A DNA stretch of 64,000 bases, taken from Frigoribacterium sp. SL97. GTDB lineage: Bacteria > Actinomycetota > Actinomycetes > Actinomycetales > Microbacteriaceae. The DNA lies in the NCBI RefSeq assembly GCF_026625765.1, contig NZ_CP113062.1, positions 2,976,001 through 3,040,000 of the forward strand. Direction: 5' to 3'. This document shows, one piece after another, positions 17,506 through 26,932 of this stretch. The translations under genes were made by a program, and so were the position numbers. Numbering within the stretch: the stretch's first letter is position 1; every line of letters begins with the position of its first letter. Under the pieces are notes generated by a model. That model was not told the origin of the DNA, did no database searches, and worked only from the letters and a program-made list of their open reading frames with translations.

Positions 17506-20433
17506 TCACTCGGCCGCCGGGGCCTTCGGGGCCGGCGTCTTCGCAGCCGGCGCCTTCTTCGCCGCGGTGGTCGTCTTGGCGGTGGCCGTCTTCGCGGTGG
17601 TGGCCTTCTTGGCCGGTGCCTTGGCCGTGGTGGCCTTCTTGGCGGGTGCCTTCTTGGCCGGAGCCTTCTTGGCGGCCGCCTTGGGTTTGGCCGGACCCTT
17701 GGCCCGCTTGTCGGCGAGCAGCTGGACGGCGCGGTCGAAGTCGACCTCTTCCACCGTCTCGCCCCGCGGGATGGTCGCGTTCGTCTCGCCGTCGGTGACG
17801 TACGGGCCGAACCGGCCGTCCTTCACCTTGATGGGCTTGCCGCTCACGGGATCGGCCTCGAACTCCTTCAGGGCGCTGCTGGCCTTGCGGGCACCGTACT
17901 TCGGCTGGGCGTAGAGCTCGAGCGCCCCGGGCAGGTCGATCTCGAAGATCTGGTCCTCGCTCGTCAACGACCGGGTGTCGGTGCCCTTCTTGAGGTAGGG
18001 GCCGTAGCGCCCGTTCTGCGCCTGGATCTCGACGCCGCTCTCGGGGTCGGTGCCGACGGTCCGGGGCAGGTCGAGCAGCCGCAGCGCCGTGTCGAGGTCG
18101 ACCGTGTCGACGCCCATGCTCTTGAAGAGCGACGCCGTGCGTTCTTTCGGAGCGGCGGTCTTCTTGGCGGGGGCCTTCTTCGCCGGAGCCTTCTTGGCCC
18201 CGGTCGTGGTCGCGGCGGCGGCGGCGGACGACGGCTCGGTCACCTCTCCCGTCGCCGGGTCGGCCGTGATCTCGTCGGTCGCCGACTCGGGGGTCCGTTC
18301 GGTCACGTACGGGCCGAAGCGGCCGTCCTTCGCGATGACCTCCTTGCCCGTCTCGGGGTTCAGACCCAGTACGCGGTCGCCGACGACGGGGGCGTCGATG
18401 AGCTCGCGTGCCTTCTCGGCCGTCAACTCGTCGGGAGCGAGGTCCTCGGGCACGTTGACCCGACGGGGCGTCTCGGGGTCGTCGCCCGGCGCCTCGAGGT
18501 AGGGGCCGTAGCGACCGATGCGCAGGGTCACGCCGTCGGCGAGCACGATGGAGTTGATGTCGCGCGCGTCGATCTCGCCCAGGTTGTCGATGACCTTGCG
18601 GAGACCACGGTGCGACTCGTTGCCGAAGTAGAAGCCGTTCAACCAGTCCACGCGGTCGGCGTCACCACCGGCGATGAGGTCGAGGTCGTCCTCCATGCTG
18701 GCCGTGAAGTCGTACTCGACCAGGTCGGCGAAGTAGTCCTCGAGCAGACGGACCACCGAGAAGGCGATCCAGTTCGGGACGAGGGCCGTTCCGCGAGGGG
18801 TGACGTAGCCACGGTCGACGATGGTCGACATGATGGCGGCGTAGGTCGAGGGGCGTCCGATGCCGAGCTCTTCCAGGGTCTTGACGAGGCTCGCCTCGGT
18901 GTAGCGCGGCGGTGCCGACGTGTCGTGGCCCTTCGCCTCGACCTCGTCGAGGCCGAGCGCCTGACCGGCGGTCAGCGGGGGCAGTTTGGCCTCGGCCGGC
19001 TCGGCTGCTCCGTGGCGGTCCTCGTCACGCCCCTCTTCGTAGGCGTTGAGGAACCCGCGGAAGGTGATCACCGTGCCGGACGCGGCGAACTCGGCGAGCG
19101 TCCCGGCGGCGGCGCGGGGCGCGATGCCCTCGACGAGCCCCGAGGTCGTCGCCGAGACGACGACCGAGGCGGTCGAGCCCTTGGCGTCCGCCATCTGCGA
19201 GGCGACCGTGCGCTTCCAGATGAGGTCGTAGAGCTTCCAGTCGTTGCCCCGCAGGACGTTCTGCATCTCGGACGGCGTCTTGAAGGTGTCGCCCGACGGA
19301 CGGATGGCCTCGTGCGCCTCCTGGGCGTTCTTGCTCTTGCCCGTGTACAGCCGGGGCTTGTCGGGGACGGTGTCGGACCCGTAGAGCTTGGCCGCCTGGC
19401 TGCGCGCCGCACCGATCGCCTGCTGCGACAGCGCCGGCGAGTCGGTGCGCATGTAGGTGATGTGGCCGTTCTCGTAGAGCGACTGCGCGACGCTCATGGT
19501 CTGTCGGGCCGAGAAGCGCAGTTTGCGCGCTGCCTCCTGTTGGAGGGTCGACGTCGTGAAGGGAGCCGCCGGTCGGCGGGTGTAGGGCTTCGAGTCCACC
19601 GAGCCGACGACGATCTCGACGTCCGACGAACCCAGCGCCTCGGCGAGCGCCCGCGAGGCCGCCTCGTCGAGCGCGACGGCATCGTTCTTCAAGCGGCCCC
19701 GGTCGTCGAAGTCGCGCCCCGCGGCCACGCGTCCTCCGTTGACGCGGACGAGGCGTGACCCGAAGGCGACCTTCGACTCCCCCTCGGCCGCGACGGGCTC
19801 GAAGGTCGCGGTGAGGTCCCAGTAGGAGGCGGAGACGAAGGCGAGGCGTTCACGCTCGCGGTCGACGACGAGACGGGTCGCCGCCGACTGTACGCGCCCG
19901 GCCGAGAGACCGGGGCCGACCTTGCGCCACAGCACGGGCGAGACCTCGTAGCCGTAGAGGCGGTCGAGGATGCGACGGGTCTCTTGCGCATCGACCAGGG
20001 CGGTGTCGAGGTCGCGGGTGTTCTCCTGCGCCTTCTGGATGGCGTCCTTCGTGATCTCGTGGAAGACCATGCGCTTGACCGGCACCTTGGGCTTGAGCTC
20101 TTGCAGGAGGTGCCACGCGATGGCCTCGCCCTCGCGGTCCTCGTCTGTCGCGAGGTAGAGCTCGTCGGCGTTCTTCAGCGCGCGCTTGAGGTCGGAGACC
20201 GTCTTCTTCTTGGCGTCCGAGACGACGTAGTAGGGCTCGAAGCCGTTCTCGACGTCGACGGAGAACTTGCCCATCGACCCCTTCTTCAGCTCAGCCGGGA
20301 GGTTCTTGGGCTCGACGAGGTCGCGGATGTGACCGACGGAGGCCAGCACCTCGTATCCGTCGCCGAGGTACTGCCCGATCGTCTTGGCCTTGGCGGGCGA
20401 CTCGACGATGACCAGTTTCTTCGTGCCTGGCAC
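17506..20433 (-). CDS. topA: DNA topoisomerase I
   Basis: A 975-residue type IA topoisomerase that relaxes negative supercoils. GTG 20433 is chosen because AAGGAG lies four bases upstream and the protein then starts VPGTKKLVIVESPAKAKTI. The TOPRIM domain has VESPAKAKT (catalytic Glu) and the ATDEDREGEAIAW acidic triad. The active-site Tyr lies in GHITYMRTDS. Instead of zinc fingers the C-terminus has repeated TopA_C modules with RFGPYVTD/RYGPYLKK motifs, ending in a Lys/Ala/Pro/Thr-rich tail of about 70 residues typical of actinobacterial TopA, where the tail aids processivity. The gene precedes holB and follows the tad locus. Confidence 0.96.
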   Translation of the reverse strand: MPGTKKLVIVESPAKAKTIGQYLGDGYEVLASVGHIRDLVEPKNLPAELKKGSMGKFSVDVENGFEPYYVVSDAKKKTVSDLKRALKNADELYLATDEDREGEAIAWHLLQELKPKVPVKRMVFHEITKDAIQKAQENTRDLDTALVDAQETRRILDRLYGYEVSPVLWRKVGPGLSAGRVQSAATRLVVDRERERLAFVSASYWDLTATFEPVAAEGESKVAFGSRLVRVNGGRVAAGRDFDDRGRLKNDAVALDEAASRALAEALGSSDVEIVVGSVDSKPYTRRPAAPFTTSTLQQEAARKLRFSARQTMSVAQSLYENGHITYMRTDSPALSQQAIGAARSQAAKLYGSDTVPDKPRLYTGKSKNAQEAHEAIRPSGDTFKTPSEMQNVLRGNDWKLYDLIWKRTVASQMADAKGSTASVVVSATTSGLVEGIAPRAAAGTLAEFAASGTVITFRGFLNAYEEGRDEDRHGAAEPAEAKLPPLTAGQALGLDEVEAKGHDTSAPPRYTEASLVKTLEELGIGRPSTYAAIMSTIVDRGYVTPRGTALVPNWIAFSVVRLLEDYFADLVEYDFTASMEDDLDLIAGGDADRVDWLNGFYFGNESHRGLRKVIDNLGEIDARDINSIVLADGVTLRIGRYGPYLEAPGDDPETPRRVNVPEDLAPDELTAEKARELIDAPVVGDRVLGLNPETGKEVIAKDGRFGPYVTERTPESATDEITADPATGEVTEPSSAAAAATTTGAKKAPAKKAPAKKTAAPKERTASLFKSMGVDTVDLDTALRLLDLPRTVGTDPESGVEIQAQNGRYGPYLKKGTDTRSLTSEDQIFEIDLPGALELYAQPKYGARKASSALKEFEADPVSGKPIKVKDGRFGPYVTDGETNATIPRGETVEEVDFDRAVQLLADKRAKGPAKPKAAAKKAPAKKAPAKKATTAKAPAKKATTAKTATAKTTTAAKKAPAAKTPAPKAPAAE

Positions 20434-20592
20434 GGGACTCCTTGGGTGGTGGTGCGGCGACCCGGTCCGACGGACCGGGCGAGGGGCTGCAGGGCGAGGA
20501 CGGGGTGCTCGATCGCTCCCACCGACCCCGAGGAACGTCGGGAGCCGTGCAGCCGACAGCCACACCATACACACCCGACGCCCGGGCCCCCT

Positions 20593-20973
20593 TCACGGGC
20601 CGCCACCCCGGGACGGGGCCGTCGCGGGCGGCGGACCGGCGGTCGCCCGGGCCCCGACGTCGAGGGGACCGAAGGTCGTCGAGACCTCCACCGTGACCTC
20701 CGCACCCGCGACGACGCAGGCCGAGAGGGAGACGCCGTTCGCCTCGGCGGTCGCGGCGGCGCGGTCGCAGGCGGCACCGACGACGGCCCCCGACAGGGCG
20801 TCGGCTGCGGCGAGCGCCGACGCGTCGGCCGCCCCGGCCGTGCGCGACCGGACCGCGAGGGCCGAGTGCGATCCGACGAGAGCGACGGCGAGGACGGTGA
20901 TCGTCACGAGCCCGCCGGCCGCCAGCACGCTCGAGCTGCCGCGGTCGCTCCCGAGGAGCTGGCGGACGGTCAT
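20593..20973 (-). CDS. Small TadE/secretion-neighbourhood membrane protein (Rv3654c-type)
   Basis: A 126-residue protein with one N-terminal membrane helix preceded by the polar segment RQLLGSDRGSSSV, then GAADASALAAADALSG, as in the helicase/secretion-neighbourhood TadE-like family (Rv3654c). It is thought to be a minor pseudopilin of the Flp/Tad apparatus; exact role unknown. Two cysteines (AACDRAA, LSACVV) could form a disulfide. The ATG overlaps the end of tadE by four bases, so it is the last gene of the tad operon. A GC-rich inverted repeat at 20461-20479 lies between it and topA. Confidence 0.75.
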   Translation of the reverse strand: MTVRQLLGSDRGSSSVLAAGGLVTITVLAVALVGSHSALAVRSRTAGAADASALAAADALSGAVVGAACDRAAATAEANGVSLSACVVAGAEVTVEVSTTFGPLDVGARATAGPPPATAPSRGGGP

Positions 20974-21353
20974 CCCCCGGCCCGCGGTGCGCAGCTGCGG
21001 GAGGCCAACACGACCTCGCCGACGAGACCGAGCCGTACCTGCCGGCGGAGGTCGACGCAGACGAGGTCGGCGGTGACGGACTCGGACACCGCCGCGCCCG
21101 GCGCGAGTCGGGCGAGGGTCGAGCCCACCGAACCACGGTCGCCCCGGGCGGTCTGCCGGGCGACCACGGCGGCGGCGTCGGCGAGGCGGACCGACTGCGA
21201 GGTCACGCCCAGGCTCGCCGCGACGAACGAGACGACCAGGATCAGGGCGGGCATCGTCATCGCGAACTCGACCGTCGCGCTTCCCCTCTCGTCGTCCACT
21301 CGACGGAGGAGACGGACGAGGCGCGCACGGACCCCGGTCGTCACGGCGATCAC
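20970..21353 (-). CDS. TadE-like minor pilin/pseudopilin
   Basis: A 127-residue protein with the TadE hallmark near the N-terminus: DDERGSATVEFAMTMPALILVV, where the Gly-Ser/Glu pattern precedes a single hydrophobic helix that anchors the protein and is processed by the Tad prepilin peptidase in known systems. The C-terminal extracellular part contains two Cys (VCVDLRR, SRSCAP). GTG 21353 overlaps the stop of the DUF4244 gene (GTGA). It sits between the pilin and the Rv3654c-type gene, the standard order. Confidence 0.8.
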   Translation of the reverse strand: MIAVTTGVRARLVRLLRRVDDERGSATVEFAMTMPALILVVSFVAASLGVTSQSVRLADAAAVVARQTARGDRGSVGSTLARLAPGAAVSESVTADLVCVDLRRQVRLGLVGEVVLASRSCAPRAGG

Positions 21354-21628
21354 CCGACCGACAGGGCGGACCGGACCAGGTCGGAGAGGATGCTCCGGAC
21401 CTCGTCCGACCTCATGATCGTGACGAGCAGGCCGGCGAAGCCCACCGCGGCCATGATCACGATGGCGTACTCGGCCGTGGCGGCACCGTCGTCGGCCCGG
21501 GCGACGCGACGCGCGACCGAGGCGAGGCGGCCGAACGGGGCGAGGCGGCCGGCCGGGGAGGCACGGCGAGCTGGGGACGGAGGGCCTGACGTGGGGACGG
21601 CGGGCGACGGGGTCTCGGCAACGGTCAT
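21350..21628 (-). CDS. DUF4244 protein, probable Flp-type major pilin
   Basis: A 92-residue protein with a Pro/Ser/Arg-rich leader of about 45 residues, followed by DDGAATAEYAIVIMAAVGFAG. The Glu-Tyr pair in a hydrophobic helix is the Flp pilin signature and marks the prepilin cleavage zone. DUF4244 proteins occupy the pilin position in actinobacterial tad loci. A good ribosome binding site (GAGAGGAAC) precedes the ATG. The 102-base gap to tadB upstream is the largest inside this operon and may allow separate control of pilin level. Confidence 0.82.
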   Translation of the reverse strand: MTVAETPSPAVPTSGPPSPARRASPAGRLAPFGRLASVARRVARADDGAATAEYAIVIMAAVGFAGLLVTIMRSDEVRSILSDLVRSALSVG

Positions 21629-21730
21629 GATGTTCCTCTCGTGGGTGTCGGCACCTCATCGGTGACGTTCCGAGCCTGGCGGCATTCCGCGGACGGCCTG
21701 CAGACGTCGCACCGTGCTGGGGACGACCGA

Positions 21731-22783
21731 TCACCAGGAACCCGCTGTGGACGACACGAGCGAGACGACCAGCGGCACGACCCCGATGACCAGGAACGCC
21801 GGCAGGATGCACACGCCGAGCGGCAGCATCAGGGTGACGCCGAGGCGGCCCGCGGCGGCCTGGGCGGCCGTCCGGGCCTCCAGCCGCAACTCGCGGGCCT
21901 CGGACCGCAGGAGCAACCCCGCCGGTGCCCCCGCACGACGGGACAGGTCGAGGACCGCCTCGCACCGACGCCGCTCGACCCGGTCGGCGGACTCGCCGAC
22001 CGGGCCCGCGCCTCCTGGTGGCTCGGTGACCGCGGCCTCGATCCCGCACGAGACGATCGCCTCGTCGACGGTGGCGAGGCCGGACGACCACGAGGCTCCC
22101 CCGGACAACGCCACGGCGAGGAGTTCGGGGCGCAGGCCCGGCACCCTCGACGACGGGAGGGCGCCCCGCACGAGTCGGGCGTTCCACCGACGGGCGACCA
22201 TCACGAGTCCGCCGGCGACGCCGACGCACGCCCAACCGATCGGGGTGCCGACGAGCACCGCACCGGTGTCGAAGCCCAGCCCCAGGGAGAAGAGGAGGCC
22301 CACCGGCGGGAGGGCGAGGACCACGTTCGCGGTCGCCCGTGGCCCGCTCAGGGCGACCTGGACGTCACGGCGCGCCTCGTCGGCCGACCGGAGCGCCGAC
22401 ACGAGGGAGTGGAGGCAATCGGCCATCGGGGCCCCGCTCGTCTCGGCCACGCGCCAGGCGCAGGCGACCTGCCTCCACGTGCGGTCGTGCCCGTCGGGGT
22501 CCTGGGCGCCCTCGAAGGGTCGGGTGTCGAGCCAGGACACGAGGCTCGTCGACACCGCGACGCCGTCGCCGCCGTCGAGCGCGACCGCCTCGGCGAGCCG
22601 TCGGATGACGCCCGGGGGTTCGACCGCGCCGACGTGGCCCCAGGCCCTCGCGGGCGCGACCCCTGCACCGATGAGGACGGCGAGGCGTTCGACCAGGACG
22701 GCGGCCGGCGTGAGTCGTGACCGCCGCGTCCTCCGGCGCCCGGGGCCCGGACTCCCGGGACGACGGCCCGGACCACCGGTCAC
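21731..22783 (-). CDS. TadB/TadC-type pilus assembly membrane protein (type II secretion F domain)
   Basis: A 350-residue inner-membrane platform protein of the Tad pilus. The first half has the T2SSF soluble helical segment (VACAWRVAETSGAPMADCLHSL) followed by two membrane helices near 175-225. The second half starts again with LLAVALSGGASWSSGLATVDEAI, has EARELRLEARTAAQAAAGRLGVTLMLPLGVCILPAFLVIG and ends in a membrane helix. This looks like TadB and TadC halves in one chain, since no separate tadC is present. GTG 22783 overlaps the tadA stop (GTGA). Confidence 0.75.
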   Translation of the reverse strand: MTGGPGRRPGSPGPGRRRTRRSRLTPAAVLVERLAVLIGAGVAPARAWGHVGAVEPPGVIRRLAEAVALDGGDGVAVSTSLVSWLDTRPFEGAQDPDGHDRTWRQVACAWRVAETSGAPMADCLHSLVSALRSADEARRDVQVALSGPRATANVVLALPPVGLLFSLGLGFDTGAVLVGTPIGWACVGVAGGLVMVARRWNARLVRGALPSSRVPGLRPELLAVALSGGASWSSGLATVDEAIVSCGIEAAVTEPPGGAGPVGESADRVERRRCEAVLDLSRRAGAPAGLLLRSEARELRLEARTAAQAAAGRLGVTLMLPLGVCILPAFLVIGVVPLVVSLVSSTAGSW

Positions 22784-23862
22784 CCCCGTGACCCCGTCCG
22801 CGCGACCAGGCGCCCCTCGGGCGTCACCGCGAGATGGCCGATCTCGGCCAGCCTCCGACGACCGTCGCGTCGCTCGAGGTGGAACACGGCGTCGATCGCG
22901 CTGACGGCCTGCCGGGCGAGCGCGTCCACCCCGAGCCCGGCGAGTGCCCCGAGAGCCTCGAGTCGGGCGGGGACGTCGTCCAGACCGTTGGCGTGGACCG
23001 TGCCCGCGCCTCCGTCGTGCCCGGTGTTCAGGGCCGAGAGCAGGTCGCGGATCTCCGGCCCGCGGACCTCGCCCACGACGAGACGGTCGGGTCGCATCCG
23101 CAGCGCCTCGCGGACGAGACGGGACAGGTCGACTCCACCCGCTCCCTCGAGATTGGGCTGCCGCGTCTCGAGCGCCACGACGTGCGGATGGCGTGGCCGC
23201 AACTCGGCGACGTCCTCGATGGTGACGATGCGGTCGGAGACGGGAGCCTCGGACAACAGTGCGGCGAGGAACGTGGTCTTCCCGGCCCCGCCCGACCCGC
23301 TGACCAGGACGTTGGCACGGCGCTCCACGCAGCTGATCACCGCCTCGAGGGCCCCCGCGGGGAAGAACCCCCGACGATCGAGGTCGAGGAGCGACATCGA
23401 CTCGACCCGGGGCACCCGGATCGAGAGCGCCGTCCCCGCGACCGCCAGCGGAGGCAGGACGACGTGGACCCGGAGACCGTCGCCCAGGCGCACGTCGACG
23501 CACGGGCTCGACTCGTCGACGTGGCGTCCCCCGAGCGAGACCAGGCGCACCGCGACCTGCCGAGCCGAGGCCTCGGAGAGATGGATGCTCGTCTCGGGCT
23601 CGGCCCCGTCGCCGCGATCGACCCAGACGCCCACGCCGCCGGTCACGAAGACGTCGGTGACGGCCGGGTCGTCGAGGAGGCGCCCCAGGGGCCCGAATGC
23701 GGAACGCTCGGGTCGCGCAAGGCGCCCTTGTACCCCGAATCGAGCGTCTGTACCCCGGTCCAGGCCGAGCGCCGGAACGGGAGGCAGGGTGAAGCGGGAC
23801 GGAGGGTGACGGAGGGTGAGGGACGGGTGACCGGCGTTGTCGAGCTGAGGCGCGGAGGACAT
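22780..23862 (-). CDS. Tad pilus assembly ATPase TadA/CpaF
   Basis: A 360-residue secretion ATPase of the VirB11/CpaF family that powers Flp pilus assembly. Walker A is SGSGGAGKTTF. The sequence then shows ERIV-type IVTIEDVAELRPRHPHVVALE (Asp box/Walker B), LVREALRMRPDRLVVGEVRGPE and NTGHDGGAGTVHAN (His box). The start at ATG 23862 is chosen because a TACGGT -10 hexamer lies seven bases upstream, the leaderless pattern seen elsewhere in this window; a longer in-frame extension to 24063 would run through the 6C RNA and is unlikely. It heads the five-gene tad operon. The CpaE/Ssd-like gene often placed before it is absent. Confidence 0.85.
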   Translation of the reverse strand: MSSAPQLDNAGHPSLTLRHPPSRFTLPPVPALGLDRGTDARFGVQGRLARPERSAFGPLGRLLDDPAVTDVFVTGGVGVWVDRGDGAEPETSIHLSEASARQVAVRLVSLGGRHVDESSPCVDVRLGDGLRVHVVLPPLAVAGTALSIRVPRVESMSLLDLDRRGFFPAGALEAVISCVERRANVLVSGSGGAGKTTFLAALLSEAPVSDRIVTIEDVAELRPRHPHVVALETRQPNLEGAGGVDLSRLVREALRMRPDRLVVGEVRGPEIRDLLSALNTGHDGGAGTVHANGLDDVPARLEALGALAGLGVDALARQAVSAIDAVFHLERRDGRRRLAEIGHLAVTPEGRLVARTGSRG

Positions 23863-23869
23863 GGTCCCG

Positions 23870-23875
23870 ACCGTA
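23870..23875 (-). promoter_or_regulatory. Probable -10 element for a leaderless tadA transcript
   Basis: On the minus strand TACGGT is followed by seven bases and the tadA ATG, so transcription would start at or next to the start codon. There is no Shine-Dalgarno sequence in between. Confidence 0.45.
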
Positions 23876-23984
23876 AGGAGCGCCCGGTCGGCACAGACAG
23901 ATCGGTAGAGCACCGTGGGGACGGATCGTCGATGAACGCCCTTGGGGACGAGCCGAGCACCCACCCGGGCGACCGCCGGGTTAA

Positions 23985-24081
23985 AAGAGAGGGGCGGCAC
24001 CGGTTGGGGGGAACCGGTGCCGCCACGTGCGCCGGGCGATTGGGGGGAATCAGCACGACGCACGTCGGAATTGAATCCGAC
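23985..24081 (-). ncRNA. 6C RNA (actinobacterial sRNA with two C6 loops)
   Basis: Read on the minus strand, two hairpins each expose CCCCCC in the loop: a short one, GATT-C6-AATC (24038-24051), and a strong one with a 13-bp stem (23993-24024). The strong one is followed by CCTCTCTTTTAA, a good intrinsic terminator. An extra hairpin at 24064-24081 (GTCGGA/TCCGAC) lies at the 5' side. A possible -10 TACACT is at 24088-24093. Two six-cytosine loops define the Rfam 6C motif. The mycobacterial member (B11) lies beside the tad locus, and here the RNA lies upstream of tadA in the same orientation. Ends are estimates. Confidence 0.85.
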
Positions 24082-24151
24082 TCGCCAAGTGTACCCCAGG
24101 TCGGCTCCGGAACACCACGTCGTCCGGCCGCCACGCGCGCGCGGCCCGCCC

Positions 24152-24179
24152 TTGCCCGGTGGGACCTCCGGAGTAAGGT
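24152..24179 (+). promoter_or_regulatory. Probable sigma70-type promoter of acs
   Basis: TTGCCC (24152-24157) and TAAGGT (24174-24179) are separated by 16 bases and would start transcription about 45 bases before the acs ATG. A GAGAGG ribosome binding site precedes that ATG. Confidence 0.5.
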
Positions 24180-24231
24180 CGTCGGCGCGGCTCCGAGCCG
24201 CGGTTCACGCAACGACGCGAGAGGACTTCCG

Positions 24232-26184
<1,953 letters not shown>

Positions 26185-26193
26185 CCCCGGCGC

Positions 26194-26232
26194 GACGACG
26201 GCCCCTCCTCGTCGAGAGGAGGGGCCGTCGTC
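26194..26232. terminator. Strong hairpin terminator between acs and ridA
   Basis: A perfect 17-bp stem (26194-26210 with 26216-26232) with a 5-base loop sits between convergent genes and can serve both strands. Confidence 0.75.
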
Positions 26233-26253
26233 ACGACCGGACGAGGAGGCGCG

Positions 26254-26724
26254 TCAGCGGACCTCGAGGACGAGTTCGACCTCGACCGGCGAGTCGAGCG
26301 GCAGCACCGCGACCCCGACGGCGCTCCGGGCGTGACGCCCGGCCTCGCCGAAGATCTGGCCCAGGAGGTCGGACGCGCCGTTGATCACCCCGGGCTGGCC
26401 GGAGAAGCCGGGATCGGAGGCGACGAAACCGGTCAGCTTGACGACGCGGAGGACGTCGTCGAGCGAGTCGAGCACCGTCGCCGCGGCGGCCAGGGCGTTC
26501 AGCACGCAGGTCGCGGCCAGCGCCTGCGCGTCGGCGGGCTCGACCAGCCCGTGACCGTCACCCACCTTGCCCGTGGTCGGCAGCCGACCGTCGACGAACG
26601 GCAGCTGCCCCGCCGTGTAGACGAGCGACCCCGTGCGGAGGGCAGGGACGTACGAGCCCGCGGGTGCCGCGACGGGAGGGAGGACGAGACCGAGCTCGGC
26701 CAGGCGCTCGTCGACCGTCGTCAT
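26254..26724 (-). CDS. RidA family protein (reactive imine/enamine deaminase-like)
   Basis: A 156-residue YjgF/YER057c/UK114 fold protein. Members hydrolyse reactive enamine/imine intermediates from PLP enzymes. The start MTTVDERLAELGLVLPP and motifs SLVYTAGQLPFVDG, VVKLTGFVASDPGF and ARSAVGVAVLPLDSPVEVELV fit the longer RidA subgroup that begins with this N-terminal helix. The Arg of RSAVGV is the carboxylate-binding residue of active RidA, supporting activity. The stop of the DUF4177 gene and this ATG share one base (TGATG), so the two are co-translated, an arrangement also found in mycobacteria. Confidence 0.85.
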   Translation of the reverse strand: MTTVDERLAELGLVLPPVAAPAGSYVPALRTGSLVYTAGQLPFVDGRLPTTGKVGDGHGLVEPADAQALAATCVLNALAAAATVLDSLDDVLRVVKLTGFVASDPGFSGQPGVINGASDLLGQIFGEAGRHARSAVGVAVLPLDSPVEVELVLEVR

Positions 26725-26882
26725 CAGGCGTCCTGCCGAGGGCGCTTCAGCCACGCGACGGGACCACCCTCGGGCCCCTGGGTCACCTGGACGAGTTCCC
26801 ATCCGTCGGAGCCCCAGTTGTTGAGGATCGCCGTGCTGTTGTGCACCAGCAGGGGCGTCGTCGTGTACTCCCAAAGGACCAT
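26724..26882 (-). CDS. DUF4177 small protein
   Basis: A 52-residue protein starting MVLWEYTTTPLLVHNSTAILNN and containing SDGWELVQV, the DUF4177 signature (W-E-Y strand, then D/G-W-E-L). It ends with WLKRPRQDA. No function is known for the family. The gene is immediately upstream of ridA and overlaps it by one base. It reads divergently from the PBP gene that starts 51 bases away. Confidence 0.8.
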   Translation of the reverse strand: MVLWEYTTTPLLVHNSTAILNNWGSDGWELVQVTQGPEGGPVAWLKRPRQDA

Positions 26883-26899
26883 TTCGGCTTCCGTTCAGC

Positions 26900-26926
26900 T
26901 TGAAAATCGGCGATGTCGCTTACCCT
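26900..26926 (+). promoter_or_regulatory. Promoter of the PBP gene, probably leaderless
   Basis: TTGAAA (26900-26905) and TACCCT (26921-26926) are 15 bases apart; six bases separate the -10 from the ATG at 26933, so the mRNA would begin at the start codon. Confidence 0.5.
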
Positions 26927-26932
26927 GATCCT

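Noticed and set aside
22780..24063. Longer tadA start at 24063
   Set aside because: The extension would translate through the 6C RNA and its terminator; ATG 23862 has a leaderless promoter directly upstream.
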